Assembly: GCA_003138895.1 (NCBI GenBank)
Contig: PLHJ01000003.1
Span: 23,550-87,549, forward strand
Reading direction: 5' to 3'
DNA: 64,000 nt
DNA from: Acidimicrobiaceae bacterium
Lineage (GTDB): Bacteria > Actinomycetota > Acidimicrobiia > Acidimicrobiales > RAAP-2
The notes beneath the pieces are model-generated. The model was not told the origin of the DNA, ran no database searches, and worked only from the letters and a program-made list of their open reading frames with translations. Shown here one piece after another: positions 51,217-59,932 of the stretch (position 1 is its first letter; each line of letters begins with the position of its first letter). The position numbers and the translations under genes are program-made.

Positions 51217-52598
51217 TAGAGGGGAGGAAGAGCGGACTGCGTGTCCATCATGTCGGCCATGACGGCTCGAATGAATTCGTCGGCTTCGTTGGTCATGCCG
51301 CCGGCCACCCCGCCATAGATGGCACCCGAAGCAGGGGCACTAGGCGCATGTTCGATTGCGTAGGCCACGGCATCGGCGAGGTCGACTTCCCACGCTTCGA
51401 CGACGCCCGGCTGAGTCTGTGGTCGCGTCACGGCCATGTGCAGCGCGTTCGGATACTGCTGACCGTTGAGACGCCAACCACGTTGGCGAAGAAAGTCATT
51501 CACGTGGTACACGTCAAAGTCGTCCGACGTAAAGGAAAATAGGAAGCTGGGGTTACCCAAGATCCGTAGTTCCGGATGCGAGCGCACGGCTGCTTGCATG
51601 CTCGCGGATGTCGAAAATATTTCCTTTGCGTATTTCATGTACCCCTCTCGACCGAGTTGCACCATTGAAGCCCACGTCGCCGCGAGCAGTCCGCCCGAGC
51701 GCGATCCGTCCATACCGGGCGAGCAGTATTTTCCACCGGTCCAGTCGGTTTGATAAAAATACTGACTGTTTCGAAGACTCTTGTCACGAAACGACAAGAC
51801 GCTCGTGCCCTTCAAGGCGTAACCGTACTTATGCGTATCGGCGGAAATCGACGTGACCCCTGGAATAGCAAAGTCAAACGCCGGAATGTCGTAGCCGAGT
51901 TCTCGACCAAAGGGCAAGATGAAGCCCCCGAGACAACCATCGACGTGCAGTCCCACGTTGCGTTCGAGTGCCAATTCGCCAAGTTCCATGATTGGATCAA
52001 CCGTGCCGTAGCCGTAATTACACGCCGATCCAATAAGTGCGACGGTATTGGCGTCAATGTGCGATCGGACCCAGTCGAGGTCAACTTGCGTTGTCACGGG
52101 ATCAATCGGGGCTTCTCGAAGTTCGATACCAAAGAGGTGGCAAGCCTTGGAAAAAGCCGGATGCGCCGTTTCGGGTTTGATGACGTTCGGGCGAGTTCGT
52201 TCGTTCGCGTAGTACTCGCGATACGCAAGCATCGCGTGCGCAATGGAACCCGTGCCCCCGGTCGTTAAGAGGCCCACCGGTTCGGCGTCAGTAATGTTCT
52301 TTGCCCCCAGGATGTCGAGAGTCATGGCAATAATCTCGGCTTCGAATTTCGTGGCGCTGGGACACATGTCACGTTGCAACGCGTTGACGTGAGAAAAGAG
52401 ACTGAAGGCTTCGTTTAAAAAGTCGTAGTGATCGTGGTCGCCGCAGTACATGGTGCCCGAACACTTGCCCGTTTCCCAACTGGGATCCTCGCGTTTGGCC
52501 ATGTCATGCAACTGGGCGAGCAACGTTGAACGAGGTGTTCCTTTTTCGGGGAGACCTCGATGAATCTCGTAGTCACTTGCGTAGGGAAATGACGCCAT
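51216..52598 (-). CDS. Sphingosine-1-phosphate-lyase/glutamate-decarboxylase-like PLP enzyme
   Basis: The 460-residue group II PLP enzyme has PLP-ring stacking H146 in KPETAHPAFSKA, ACNYGYGTVDPI, D220 in VGLHVDGCLGGFILPF and Schiff-base K257 in ISADTHKYGYALKG. GKCSGTMYCGDHDHYDFLNEAF and WASMVQLGREGYMKYAKEI are the pattern of S1P lyase-like proteins, which cleave phosphorylated amino alcohols, though tyrosine or aspartate decarboxylases are related. Because its partner is a kinase, cleavage of a phosphorylated compound made by that kinase is plausible (inference). Confidence 0.88.
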   Translation of the reverse strand: MASFPYASDYEIHRGLPEKGTPRSTLLAQLHDMAKREDPSWETGKCSGTMYCGDHDHYDFLNEAFSLFSHVNALQRDMCPSATKFEAEIIAMTLDILGAKNITDAEPVGLLTTGGTGSIAHAMLAYREYYANERTRPNVIKPETAHPAFSKACHLFGIELREAPIDPVTTQVDLDWVRSHIDANTVALIGSACNYGYGTVDPIMELGELALERNVGLHVDGCLGGFILPFGRELGYDIPAFDFAIPGVTSISADTHKYGYALKGTSVLSFRDKSLRNSQYFYQTDWTGGKYCSPGMDGSRSGGLLAATWASMVQLGREGYMKYAKEIFSTSASMQAAVRSHPELRILGNPSFLFSFTSDDFDVYHVNDFLRQRGWRLNGQQYPNALHMAVTRPQTQPGVVEAWEVDLADAVAYAIEHAPSAPASGAIYGGVAGGMTNEADEFIRAVMADMMDTQSALPPL

Positions 52599-52674
52599 GG
52601 GTCCTCACTTGGCTCGTTGTTCGCGCTAAAACGTACCGTACTGCGGGTGCATGCTTAACAAATTCGATTGCTCG

Positions 52675-53535
52675 TTACGCCGTGCGCGTTATTTCAACAA
52701 CGACGCCCAGTGCGCTTGACGGTCCACCGTGATAAATGCCCTTTAAGGGCGGAACGTCACCATATTCTCTGCCCTTGGCCACGGTGACGTGGTGCAGTCC
52801 AATGTCACTGCCGTTCGTGGGGTCAATACCTACCCACGATCCACAAAAGAACTCAACCCACGCGTGACTTTCGCCGACAACTGTTTCTCCGAGCCCCGCC
52901 TCGAAATTTGAATGGAGATAGCCCGACACGTAACGAGCAGGAATTCCGAGGGAGCGAAGTAGCGAAATTGTCACGTGGGTCATGTCCTGACAGACGCCCT
53001 CTCGCTGTTCCCAAACTTCCTGTGCGGTTGACGAGACGTGCGTCGAGCCGCGCACGTAAGAGACGCGCTCGCGCACCCAGGCTTGGACGACGCTTACAAT
53101 CTCGGCGACGTCATCAGTTTTGGGCACGAGTGTTCGAAGGTCTTCTAGAACTGCGTTGCTCATGGTGGTGCGAGGAGTAGCGACAAGGTATTCCGTAAAT
53201 TTGTCAATGGCTAGTGGCAATTGCAGCGAGCTGAGCGGTACGGATTCGCCATTCACTGGTTCGAGGACGGTCGTGACGGTTGCTTTGGCCGTGACTTCGA
53301 GTCGCGTGTGTGGTTCGTGCAAGTCGAAGGTCGTGACAATTGTGCCGAAGTAGTCGCGGTAGGTGGACTGCACGGCGTTTGGGCGAACGTGAATGGAAGC
53401 GTCGAGAACGTTCTGGCGCGCCAGGGTAATTGGCGACATGCGAACCTCGTTGTACGAAGAGTCGGCGAAGCCTTCGTAATTGAAACCAGTTACGTGCACG
53501 ATTTCTAGACGGGCGCTGTCGGTAGGCAAGCTCAC
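52675..53535 (-). CDS. Transglutaminase-like protease-fold protein
   Basis: The 286-residue protein has an N-terminal beta-rich region (LEIVHVTGFNYEG, NEVRMSPITLARQNVLDA) and a transglutaminase-like core. The catalytic triad is C182 in REGVCQDMTHVTISLLRSLGIPARYVSGYL, H224 in GESHAWVEFF and D238 in GIDPTNGSDI. GTG 53535 overlaps the alpha-E stop (GTGA) with GGAGCAGGG upstream. It is the third member of the conserved ATP-grasp, alpha-E, transglutaminase set, which is thought to make or process a peptide-like product of unknown structure. Confidence 0.9.
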   Translation of the reverse strand: MSLPTDSARLEIVHVTGFNYEGFADSSYNEVRMSPITLARQNVLDASIHVRPNAVQSTYRDYFGTIVTTFDLHEPHTRLEVTAKATVTTVLEPVNGESVPLSSLQLPLAIDKFTEYLVATPRTTMSNAVLEDLRTLVPKTDDVAEIVSVVQAWVRERVSYVRGSTHVSSTAQEVWEQREGVCQDMTHVTISLLRSLGIPARYVSGYLHSNFEAGLGETVVGESHAWVEFFCGSWVGIDPTNGSDIGLHHVTVAKGREYGDVPPLKGIYHGGPSSALGVVVEITRTA

Positions 53536-54485
53536 GTACCCTGCTCCGATTCCCACGGGACGGCCACAACCTGGCGAAAATAGTGGGCCGTGATTTCATT
53601 GTTAGCAGTGGCGCAGGTTTGTTCCAGGAAGTCCAACAGATCCTGCAACTCGCTAAGTACCGAGCGCGGATCCGAATACTCGAGCCGCGTGCGAGCAAAA
53701 CCAATGGTCCGTCTCGCCTGATTCACGGTGTCGCTGCGGCTGCCGGCCACCGTTAACTCTTCCAAACAACGATCGGCCACGTTCAGCGAATGAAAGGCCG
53801 AACGCGGAAAGGTGCGATCGAGCAAGAGAAAGGTCACGATGGCGGCGGGGTCCGATCCGCTAGAAGACGCTCGAAGATATGACTCCATGGCTCCGGCGGC
53901 TCGAAGAAGCGTCAGCCAGTCAGGTGAGTGTTCGGCGGCGAGTAAACGACTCTCCAGCAGTCGTGCGGTCATGTCAATTCGTTCGAGACTTCGCCCGAGA
54001 ATGAGGTACTGCCAGGCTTCGTCGTGGCTGATGGTGGCGTCGGTGAGTCCCGCAAAGAGCGCGGAGCGTTCGCGAATGAATTTCATGTAACTGGCAGAAC
54101 CCACGCGCGTAGCTTCGCTTCGTTGGGCACCGAGGTCGTTTCGCGTTGAGTTAAGGCACACCCACATTTCTGAAGAAATGACCTCGCGAGCGCGTCTCGC
54201 ATTTTCGTGGGCGGCTAACAAGGCTCCAGTAATCGCGCTGGGATTGGTTTGGTCGTAGACGAGTTCGCTGAGCACGTTTTCTCGGCTGACGGGGGTGTCG
54301 GGGTCAATCTTCGTTCCCAAAATGGCAAAGAGCGAACGACAAGCGGCGTCGGGGTCGCCAAAGGGATCTTCGGCGATCCGGTGAATGTAGGCGTCGACAA
54401 TGCGGGCCGTGTCGTCAGCGCGTTCGACGTAACGCCCAATCCAGTAGAGCGCCTCGGCAAGGCGTGAAAGCATGCCGCGACTCAT
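53532..54485 (-). CDS. Alpha-E domain protein
   Basis: The 317-residue helical protein has the alpha-E/DUF403 signature: MLSRLAEALYWIGRYVERADDTARIVDAYIH, NARRAREVISSEMWVCLNSTRNDL and LGRSLERIDMTARLLESRLL. It always accompanies the circularly permuted ATP-grasp and transglutaminase genes; its chemistry is unknown. The ATG overlaps the ATP-grasp stop (ATGA). Confidence 0.93.
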   Translation of the reverse strand: MSRGMLSRLAEALYWIGRYVERADDTARIVDAYIHRIAEDPFGDPDAACRSLFAILGTKIDPDTPVSRENVLSELVYDQTNPSAITGALLAAHENARRAREVISSEMWVCLNSTRNDLGAQRSEATRVGSASYMKFIRERSALFAGLTDATISHDEAWQYLILGRSLERIDMTARLLESRLLAAEHSPDWLTLLRAAGAMESYLRASSSGSDPAAIVTFLLLDRTFPRSAFHSLNVADRCLEELTVAGSRSDTVNQARRTIGFARTRLEYSDPRSVLSELQDLLDFLEQTCATANNEITAHYFRQVVAVPWESEQGT

Positions 54486-55966
54486 TGGTCCCCACTCGAA
54501 TCAGGATCAGGTCCGTACTGGCGAAAGGCACCGTTCACCGGTGGTGACAACAGGCGAGCGGCGTTGGTTCGCATCACTTCAGCTTCGCGAGCGATTTCAC
54601 TTTCGTCAGCGAGCACCCAGGTGTCCTTGGATCCTCCGCCTTGGCTCGAGTTCACGACGAGCGCGCCTTCGGGAAGAGCGACGCGCGTGAGACCACCTGG
54701 TAACACCCATACGTCCTTCCCGTCGTTGATGGCGAAAGGTCGAAGGTCAACGTGTCGCGGCGCTAAGTGGTTATTGACAAAGGTCGGCACCGTCGAAAGA
54801 GCGACGGTTCGTTGCGCAATGAAACCTCGAGGATCGTGCAGCAGCGTCTTTCGCATCGCCGTGAGCGTGGCTTCGTCGGCTTGGGGGCCAATCACGATGC
54901 CTTTCCCTCCTGAACCGTCGACGGGTTTCACGACGTACTTTTCAAGATGTTCGATCACTTCGTGCAATGAATCAGGATCTTCGAGACGAAACGACTCGAC
55001 GTTGTGCAGTAGGGGTTCTTCGTTGAGGTAATAACGAATGAGATCAGGCACGTAGGTGTAGAGCAATTTGTCGTCGGCCACGCCGTTGCCTATCGCGTTA
55101 GCGATGGTGACAGTCTTGGCCCTCGCAGCGTTCACGAGACCGGCCACGCCCAAGATGGAATCGGGTCGAAAGTGCAAAGGATCAAGCCATTCGTCATCGA
55201 CGCGGCGATAGATAACGTGGACCGGTCGCTCACCGTGCGTGGTTCGCATCAACACGTTGTTGCCAAGGACTAAGAGATCACTTCCTTCCACGAGTTCTAC
55301 GCCCATCAATCGAGCAAGCAGCACGTGTTCGAAATACGCCGAGTTGTGAACGCCCGGCGTGAGAACGACGATCGTGGGATCGCGCACGCCTTCGGGTGCG
55401 GAACGTCGGAGAGCCGCGAGTAAGCGTGCCGGGTATTCGTCGACCGGATGAACGCGGTGATGAGAAAACAGCGTTCCAAAACTCTGGGTCATGGCTCGGC
55501 GATTTTCAATGACGTAAGAAACGCCCGAAGGGATTCGTACATTGTCTTCGAGGACTCGGAACTTTCCCTCCTCGTCACGAATGATGTCAATGCCCGATAC
55601 CGTGATGCGCGACGCGTTATCTGAGTCAATGCCCATTGCTTCACGTCGAAAGTGCGGACTCGACGTCACAAGCGATCGCGGAACGATGTGATCATCCAAA
55701 CATTTGCCGTGGCTATAGACATCGTCGAGAAATGCTTCCAGTGCCAAAACGCGCTGGCGGATACCGGCAGCTAACTCTCCCCACTCAACTGCAGTGATGA
55801 TGCGAGGAATGAGGTCTAAAGGAAACGGCCGCTCTTCGCCACCAAGCGCGAAGGTCACACCTCGCTCCGCAAAGGTGCGACCCAGTTGATCAAAACGTGA
55901 ACGTAGGTCGACGGCGTTGAAGTTGACAAGGATGTCAACTATTTCTTTGTAAACGGGACGTGGCAC
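54482..55966 (-). CDS. Circularly permuted ATP-grasp protein (start unclear)
   Basis: The protein has the family blocks TFALGGEERPFPLDLIPRIITAVEWGELAAGIRQRVLALEAFLDDVY, ISGIDIIRDEEGKFRVLEDNVRIPSGVSYVIENRRAM, and YVVKPVDGSGGKGIVIGPQAD as ATP-binding loop, and a peptide-ligase type reaction is expected. GTG 55966 gives MPRPVYKEIVD, but the frame is open for about 25 codons further upstream and encodes the conserved KAWDEVFSAPG start of the family. No start codon exists in that part; an ATG at 56040 would join only if the T run at 56018-56022 had one base more. Confidence 0.88.
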   Translation of the reverse strand: MPRPVYKEIVDILVNFNAVDLRSRFDQLGRTFAERGVTFALGGEERPFPLDLIPRIITAVEWGELAAGIRQRVLALEAFLDDVYSHGKCLDDHIVPRSLVTSSPHFRREAMGIDSDNASRITVSGIDIIRDEEGKFRVLEDNVRIPSGVSYVIENRRAMTQSFGTLFSHHRVHPVDEYPARLLAALRRSAPEGVRDPTIVVLTPGVHNSAYFEHVLLARLMGVELVEGSDLLVLGNNVLMRTTHGERPVHVIYRRVDDEWLDPLHFRPDSILGVAGLVNAARAKTVTIANAIGNGVADDKLLYTYVPDLIRYYLNEEPLLHNVESFRLEDPDSLHEVIEHLEKYVVKPVDGSGGKGIVIGPQADEATLTAMRKTLLHDPRGFIAQRTVALSTVPTFVNNHLAPRHVDLRPFAINDGKDVWVLPGGLTRVALPEGALVVNSSQGGGSKDTWVLADESEIAREAEVMRTNAARLLSPPVNGAFRQYGPDPDSSGDQ

Positions 55967-56192
55967 ACCGGGCGCAGAGAAGACCTCATCCCACGCCTTG
56001 GATGGATCGATATCGATAAAAAGTGAGTTAACACCACCATTTCAGCACGTGGTTGTTTCGGGTTCGTTACTGGGGGAGGTGATTCGGCGCCGTGGGTCTT
56101 GTTAGGGGATTTCTTCGGTCGAGTCTCGCCGCAGGACTGCAGGAATGAATGCCTTCTTCAATTGGGACTTCGCCGAACCCTAGGCTTCAAAT

Positions 56193-57107
56193 GTGGTCTT
56201 TCTTCTCGCCGTTGGAGCGTCGTTCGCGAATGCGGTAGCCACCATTTGTCAACGACTTGGTGTCGAGGACGCTCCGGCGGGCAATGGGCCATCGGTTTCC
56301 ATGATTCGTCATATGGTGCAACGCCGGGTGTGGATATTTGGATTTTTTGTCATGATCCTTGGTTTCGTTGCGCAGGCGTCGGCGCTTCATAAAGGCACGC
56401 TGAACTTGGTGCAGCCAATCCTCGTGAGTGAACTCGTGATGATTGTCTTGATTCTTCGGTTTTGGTTTTCAGCACCGATGACGTCTCGTGATGCTTTTGC
56501 CGCGGTGTTGACGTCAGTGGGCCTCGCTGTTTTTCTCCTCGCAGCGTCGCCGACGGATGGACCGACACCCCCGAGCGGCAAAGAGTGGTTTGGCGTTGTC
56601 GTCGTCGTAGCAATTGTTGTAGCTGTCTTTGTCGCCATGGGAAGACGGGGGCCGCCGTGGTGGCGCGCACTTTTTTTGGGAGCTGGCGCTTCGACCGGCT
56701 TTGCGCTGACGGCGGCGCTGACGAAATCAGTGTCCAACGCGCTGGTGGTTGGTTGGGGCACACTGTTTTCTTCGTGGCAGCTCTACGGACTTGCGGTCGT
56801 GGGCCTCTCTTCATTTCTTTTAATGCAGAGTGCTTTGCAAGTAGGACCGTTCACGGCGTCGCAGTCGACGTTGATATTGGTCAATCCGTTTGTCTCGATG
56901 GGAATTGGTTTCATCCTCTATGACGAGAAAATTCGTGGCGGCGGCTACGTGGTGCTTGAAGTGGTGTCACTGATCGTCATGGTTATTGGTGCGCTAGGAC
57001 TATCGAATTCAGCGTTGGTCGCAAATGTGAACGACGAAGCGTCGACGGAGCACATGTTGGCCGGACGTGGTCGCTACGCCAAGTGGCGAGCCCAGCAAGC
57101 CAAGTAA
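56193..57107 (+). CDS. DMT-superfamily membrane transporter
   Basis: The 304-residue protein has nine or ten membrane helices arranged as two EamA-like halves. The first is LAVGASFANAVATICQRLGVEDAPAG with FFVMILGFVAQASALHKGTLNLVQPILVSELVMIVLI. The second is LLMQSALQVGPFTASQSTLILVNPFVSMGIGFILYDEKI. The substrate is unknown. The GTG at 56193 begins immediately at the first helix. It is divergent from the ATP-grasp operon, with about 225 bases between. Confidence 0.85.
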   Translation: MVFLLAVGASFANAVATICQRLGVEDAPAGNGPSVSMIRHMVQRRVWIFGFFVMILGFVAQASALHKGTLNLVQPILVSELVMIVLILRFWFSAPMTSRDAFAAVLTSVGLAVFLLAASPTDGPTPPSGKEWFGVVVVVAIVVAVFVAMGRRGPPWWRALFLGAGASTGFALTAALTKSVSNALVVGWGTLFSSWQLYGLAVVGLSSFLLMQSALQVGPFTASQSTLILVNPFVSMGIGFILYDEKIRGGGYVVLEVVSLIVMVIGALGLSNSALVANVNDEASTEHMLAGRGRYAKWRAQQAK

Positions 57108-57136
57108 ATTTCTCGATTTCAACGTGCGACTATGTC

Positions 57137-57748
57137 TCAGTCGTTAGCAATCCGTGACAAGAGTCCTTCTTTAACACACGGCCATTCTTCGACCGTGATG
57201 GAAAACATGACGGTGTCGCGAACCGTATCGTCGCCACGTCGCTGGTAGCGGCGAAGTACGCCTTCGTAGGTCGCACCGAGGCGGTCAATGGCGCGCTGCG
57301 AGCGGGTGTTTCGCACGTCGGTTTTTAACTGCACGCGGCCCATACCGAGAATCGAAAAGGCGTAGTCCAAGAGAAGAAACTTCGTATCGGGATTCACTTT
57401 CGATCCCCATACCGACGGCGTGTACGTCGTCGCTCCAATTTCAGTGCGGGCGTCGTTGGCGGAAGAATCAAGATACGACGTTGTGCCGATGACGGTGCCC
57501 GCGCGCACGTCACCAAGATCTTTTTGCAAGCGAACCGTCCAACGAAACCAGGAGGGCTCGGCAAGTGTTGCTTCAATGAATGCCACCCAGTCATGCTGGC
57601 TCTTAGGTCGTCGCGCGGGGATGTAGTTCCACACTTCTGGAAAGTCCAGTGCTTCAAAGAGTTCGAACGCGTCTGCCACTGAGGTGGGCCGAAGTTCCAC
57701 CCACGAACCTCGCAGCACCGTGTCTGAGGGAACGGGCCACGTGGCCAT
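57137..57748 (-). CDS. GNAT-family N-acetyltransferase, RimJ/RimL-like
   Basis: The 203-residue protein matches the Acetyltransf_3 pattern of RimJ/RimL: LRGSWVELRPTSVADAFELFEALDFPEVWNYIPARRPKSQHDW, then VIGTTSYLDSSANDARTEIGATTYTPSVWGSKVNPDTKFLLLDYAF and the acetyl-CoA site with RVQLKTDVRNTRSQRAIDRLGATYEGVLRRYQRR. The target may be a protein N-terminus or a small amine. It is convergent with the DMT gene and stands alone. Confidence 0.9.
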   Translation of the reverse strand: MATWPVPSDTVLRGSWVELRPTSVADAFELFEALDFPEVWNYIPARRPKSQHDWVAFIEATLAEPSWFRWTVRLQKDLGDVRAGTVIGTTSYLDSSANDARTEIGATTYTPSVWGSKVNPDTKFLLLDYAFSILGMGRVQLKTDVRNTRSQRAIDRLGATYEGVLRRYQRRGDDTVRDTVMFSITVEEWPCVKEGLLSRIAND

Positions 57749-57884
57749 GGGCCAAGCCGTGTCGTTGGGGCGACTGTCAATCTTTAGTTCGTACGCGATG
57801 CTCTAAATACTGCCACGCAGTGTTCGACGACAAAGGAAACACGTTGAAAAGAAGGCAAAGCAAGCACGCAACTAAGGTCGCTTC

Positions 57885-58091
57885 GTGGTCACTTTGTATG
57901 GTGTTGTTGCCTTGACGTTCATGATGTCGATGTACGCACTCGAACGGCGCGGTCGCGTATACGTCTCATTGTTCGTTGTTGGCTGCTTGGCGTCGAGCAT
58001 CTACGGATTCATTTCAGGCGCGTGGCCCTTTGGGGTCGTTGAAGCCGTCTGGGCCGTCGTTGCTCTTCGACGTCGGGTCAATCTTTCGTAA
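57885..58091 (+). CDS. Conserved small membrane protein
   Basis: The 68-residue protein has two to three hydrophobic helices (VTLYGVVALTFMMSMYALERRGRVYVSLFVVGCLASSIYGFISGAWPFGVVEAVWAVVALRR). The GAWPFGVVEAxWAxVALRR ending is a pattern I recognise from small membrane proteins of actinobacteria without assigned function. GTG 57885 has AAGG about ten bases upstream. It stands alone. Confidence 0.72.
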   Translation: MVTLYGVVALTFMMSMYALERRGRVYVSLFVVGCLASSIYGFISGAWPFGVVEAVWAVVALRRRVNLS

Positions 58092-58137
58092 GACGGACGA
58101 ACCATTCTCGAAAGTAATTCTCCGTTTATATAGCCAT

Positions 58138-58180
58138 CAGCCCCATCTCTTGCTTCGAGGGGGGGCAGGAGATAGGGCTG
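58138..58180. ncRNA. Strong structured hairpin in intergenic region (possible terminator or RNA element)
   Basis: CAGCCCCATCTC and GAGATAGGGCTG pair over 11 of 12 positions (one C-A mismatch), with a small inner TGC/GCA extension and a G-rich loop. GGTGGGGTGCTTTTC follows. It may end transcription of the small membrane gene 47 bases upstream, or be part of a structured RNA. Longer arms than typical terminators and a weak U tract leave this open. Confidence 0.45.
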
Positions 58181-58467
58181 GTGGGGTGCTTTTCAGCTAG
58201 CCAACTCCGTGAAATTCCGCGTGCGGCTTTGATTGTGGAGCCTGAAGGTTAAAGGACCAGAAAATCACAGATTCTCTCGCCTCGTCTCCCTCGGAGTTCG
58301 AGATTCCTTCGTGGTGCATCGTTTGTTGTCACGACTAGTGCTGGTCGTTTGACGAGCAGATTCAATTAGTTAACAACGCAAATTGATGTGTCGTCTAGGG
58401 ACCTTGGTCACCCCTTGAATTTCTCGGTATCAGCGCTGATCCGGGCACTTCATGAGACAATTTTTCT
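58181..58467. other. Non-coding stretch before the membrane protein gene at 58468
   Basis: With the hairpin just before it, this makes the longest gene-free interval in the window (58092-58467, 376 bases). I see no tRNA, no conserved reading frame and no repeat. The sequence contains several short dyads, for example GTGCTGG around 58340 and CAGCGCTG at 58430-58437, but none that I can assign. Promoter elements for the downstream gene are expected near its right end. Confidence 0.4.
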
Positions 58468-58941
58468 ATGCCCGTTGACTTCACTCACCATATTCATCCC
58501 CGTATTGCGCAACGCAAAAAAGAAGGTCCGACCAAGGTTGTGGACCAGTTGCCCCAGGGTGGTCCCGTCACGACCTTCAACGCGTGGCTGGCGGTCAAGA
58601 TCACGACTGGCGTTGGCACCATGTGGTGCGCCTACCTTTTTGCCATTCTTGCCTTCATTGGCCTGCCGGCAGCACTTCGACCGGGCGGCGAAGGCATCAT
58701 TTCCTGGATTGCCCAAACGTTCTTGCAGTTGGTACTGCTCTCGATCATCATCGTGGGTCAGAACATTGCCGGCGCGGCCTCGGACAAGCGCGCTGAAGCG
58801 ACGTTTAATGACGCGGACGCCATTTTGCACGAGTCCATTCAAATCCAGGCACACCTTGAAGCGCAGGACAAAGAGATTGAACGGATCGTCACGTTGGTCA
58901 ACGAGCAACTACAAACCATCAAAGAATTACGAGCGCAGTGA
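58468..58941 (+). CDS. Conserved membrane protein with C-terminal coiled-coil
   Basis: The 157-residue protein has a soluble N-terminus and two membrane helices (VGTMWCAYLFAILAFIGLPAAL and IISWIAQTFLQLVLLSIIIVGQNIAGA). A charged helix follows (SDKRAEATFNDADAILHESIQIQAHLEAQDKEIERIVTLVNEQLQTI) that looks like a coiled-coil. The ISWIAQTFLQLVLLxIIIVGQNIxxxASDKRAE block is widespread in actinobacterial membrane proteins of unknown role (DUF1003-like). purU follows after 31 bases on the same strand. Confidence 0.78.
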   Translation: MPVDFTHHIHPRIAQRKKEGPTKVVDQLPQGGPVTTFNAWLAVKITTGVGTMWCAYLFAILAFIGLPAALRPGGEGIISWIAQTFLQLVLLSIIIVGQNIAGAASDKRAEATFNDADAILHESIQIQAHLEAQDKEIERIVTLVNEQLQTIKELRAQ

Positions 58942-58972
58942 GTCAACTTCGTACCTCGTTGTAGCCTTTGTA

Positions 58973-59821
58973 ATGCCCTCCTACGTGCTCACCATGCAGT
59001 GTGCCGACGGCCCGGGCATCGTAAAAGCCACGGCCACGGGCATTGCCGATGTCGAAGGCAACATTTTGGAGAACGATCAATTTTCTGATCCCGTCACGGG
59101 ACAGTTCTGCATGCGAACCCGTTTTGAATCACCGATTGCTGACATCAGCAACGTTCGCCAAGCAATTGATGCACAGACGGCAGGGTTTGCACCGACACTT
59201 GGTATTCGTCACGAAGAGGTACAGCGACGCGCGGTCGTCATGGTGTCTAGTTTTGATCACTGCTTAGCGGACCTTCTTTATCGTCGCGCCCACGGTGACA
59301 TTCCAATCGAGATTTGCGCAGTGATTTCAAATCACGAGCACTGTCGTTCACTTTGCGAGCAGTACGGCGTTCCTTATCACTACGTACCGGTGACGAAGGA
59401 GACGAAATCAGTCGCTGAAGAGAAAGTGCTTGAAATCGTTAAAGAGTTAGATATCGACTTGGTGATTCTTGCGCGCTACATGCAAATACTTTCTGACGAC
59501 GTGTGCCAACAGCTTTCGGGAAAGATCATCAACATCCACCACTCGTTTCTGCCGGGATTCAAAGGAGCGCGTCCGTATCACCGCGCCTACGAGCGAGGTG
59601 TGAAGCTCATAGGAGCGACTGCCCATTTCGTAACTCGCGATCTTGACGAAGGTCCCATTATTGAACAAGACGTGGTGCGCGTGTCGCACGCCCGACAGGT
59701 GCAAGACCTCGTGGCGATCGGTCGAGACATTGAACGAACGGTGTTATCACGCGCCGTTCGACTCGTGGCCGAAGACCGCGTGGCTCTCGTCGGCAATCGA
59801 ACGGTGATCTTTTCGCAATGA
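58973..59821 (+). CDS. purU: Formyltetrahydrofolate deformylase PurU
   Basis: The 282-residue enzyme has an N-terminal ACT domain (YVLTMQCADGPGIVKATATGIADVEGNILENDQFSDP) and a C-terminal formyltransferase-like domain. That domain has the catalytic Asn-His-Asp set in KIINIHHSFLPGFKGARPYHRAYERGVKLIGATAHFVTRDLDEGPIIEQD. It hydrolyses 10-formyl-THF to formate and THF. ATG 58973 begins the conserved ACT start; the ribosome-binding site is weak. A longer frame upstream overlaps the previous gene in another frame and is not used. Confidence 0.96.
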   Translation: MPSYVLTMQCADGPGIVKATATGIADVEGNILENDQFSDPVTGQFCMRTRFESPIADISNVRQAIDAQTAGFAPTLGIRHEEVQRRAVVMVSSFDHCLADLLYRRAHGDIPIEICAVISNHEHCRSLCEQYGVPYHYVPVTKETKSVAEEKVLEIVKELDIDLVILARYMQILSDDVCQQLSGKIINIHHSFLPGFKGARPYHRAYERGVKLIGATAHFVTRDLDEGPIIEQDVVRVSHARQVQDLVAIGRDIERTVLSRAVRLVAEDRVALVGNRTVIFSQ

Positions 59822-59932
59822 ATGCGGCCGTTGTGGTCAAAAGGAAATTTAACTTTTCGCCGTGGACCAAGAACAAGCAAACAAAACTGCTTGTGCTAAG
59901 CATGGGTGTTCGCAACGGAGGATTGAAACCAC

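Noticed and set aside
58388-58972. Upstream extension of purU beginning at 58388
   Set aside because: It overlaps a well-supported membrane protein gene in another frame and the ACT domain starts at ATG 58973.
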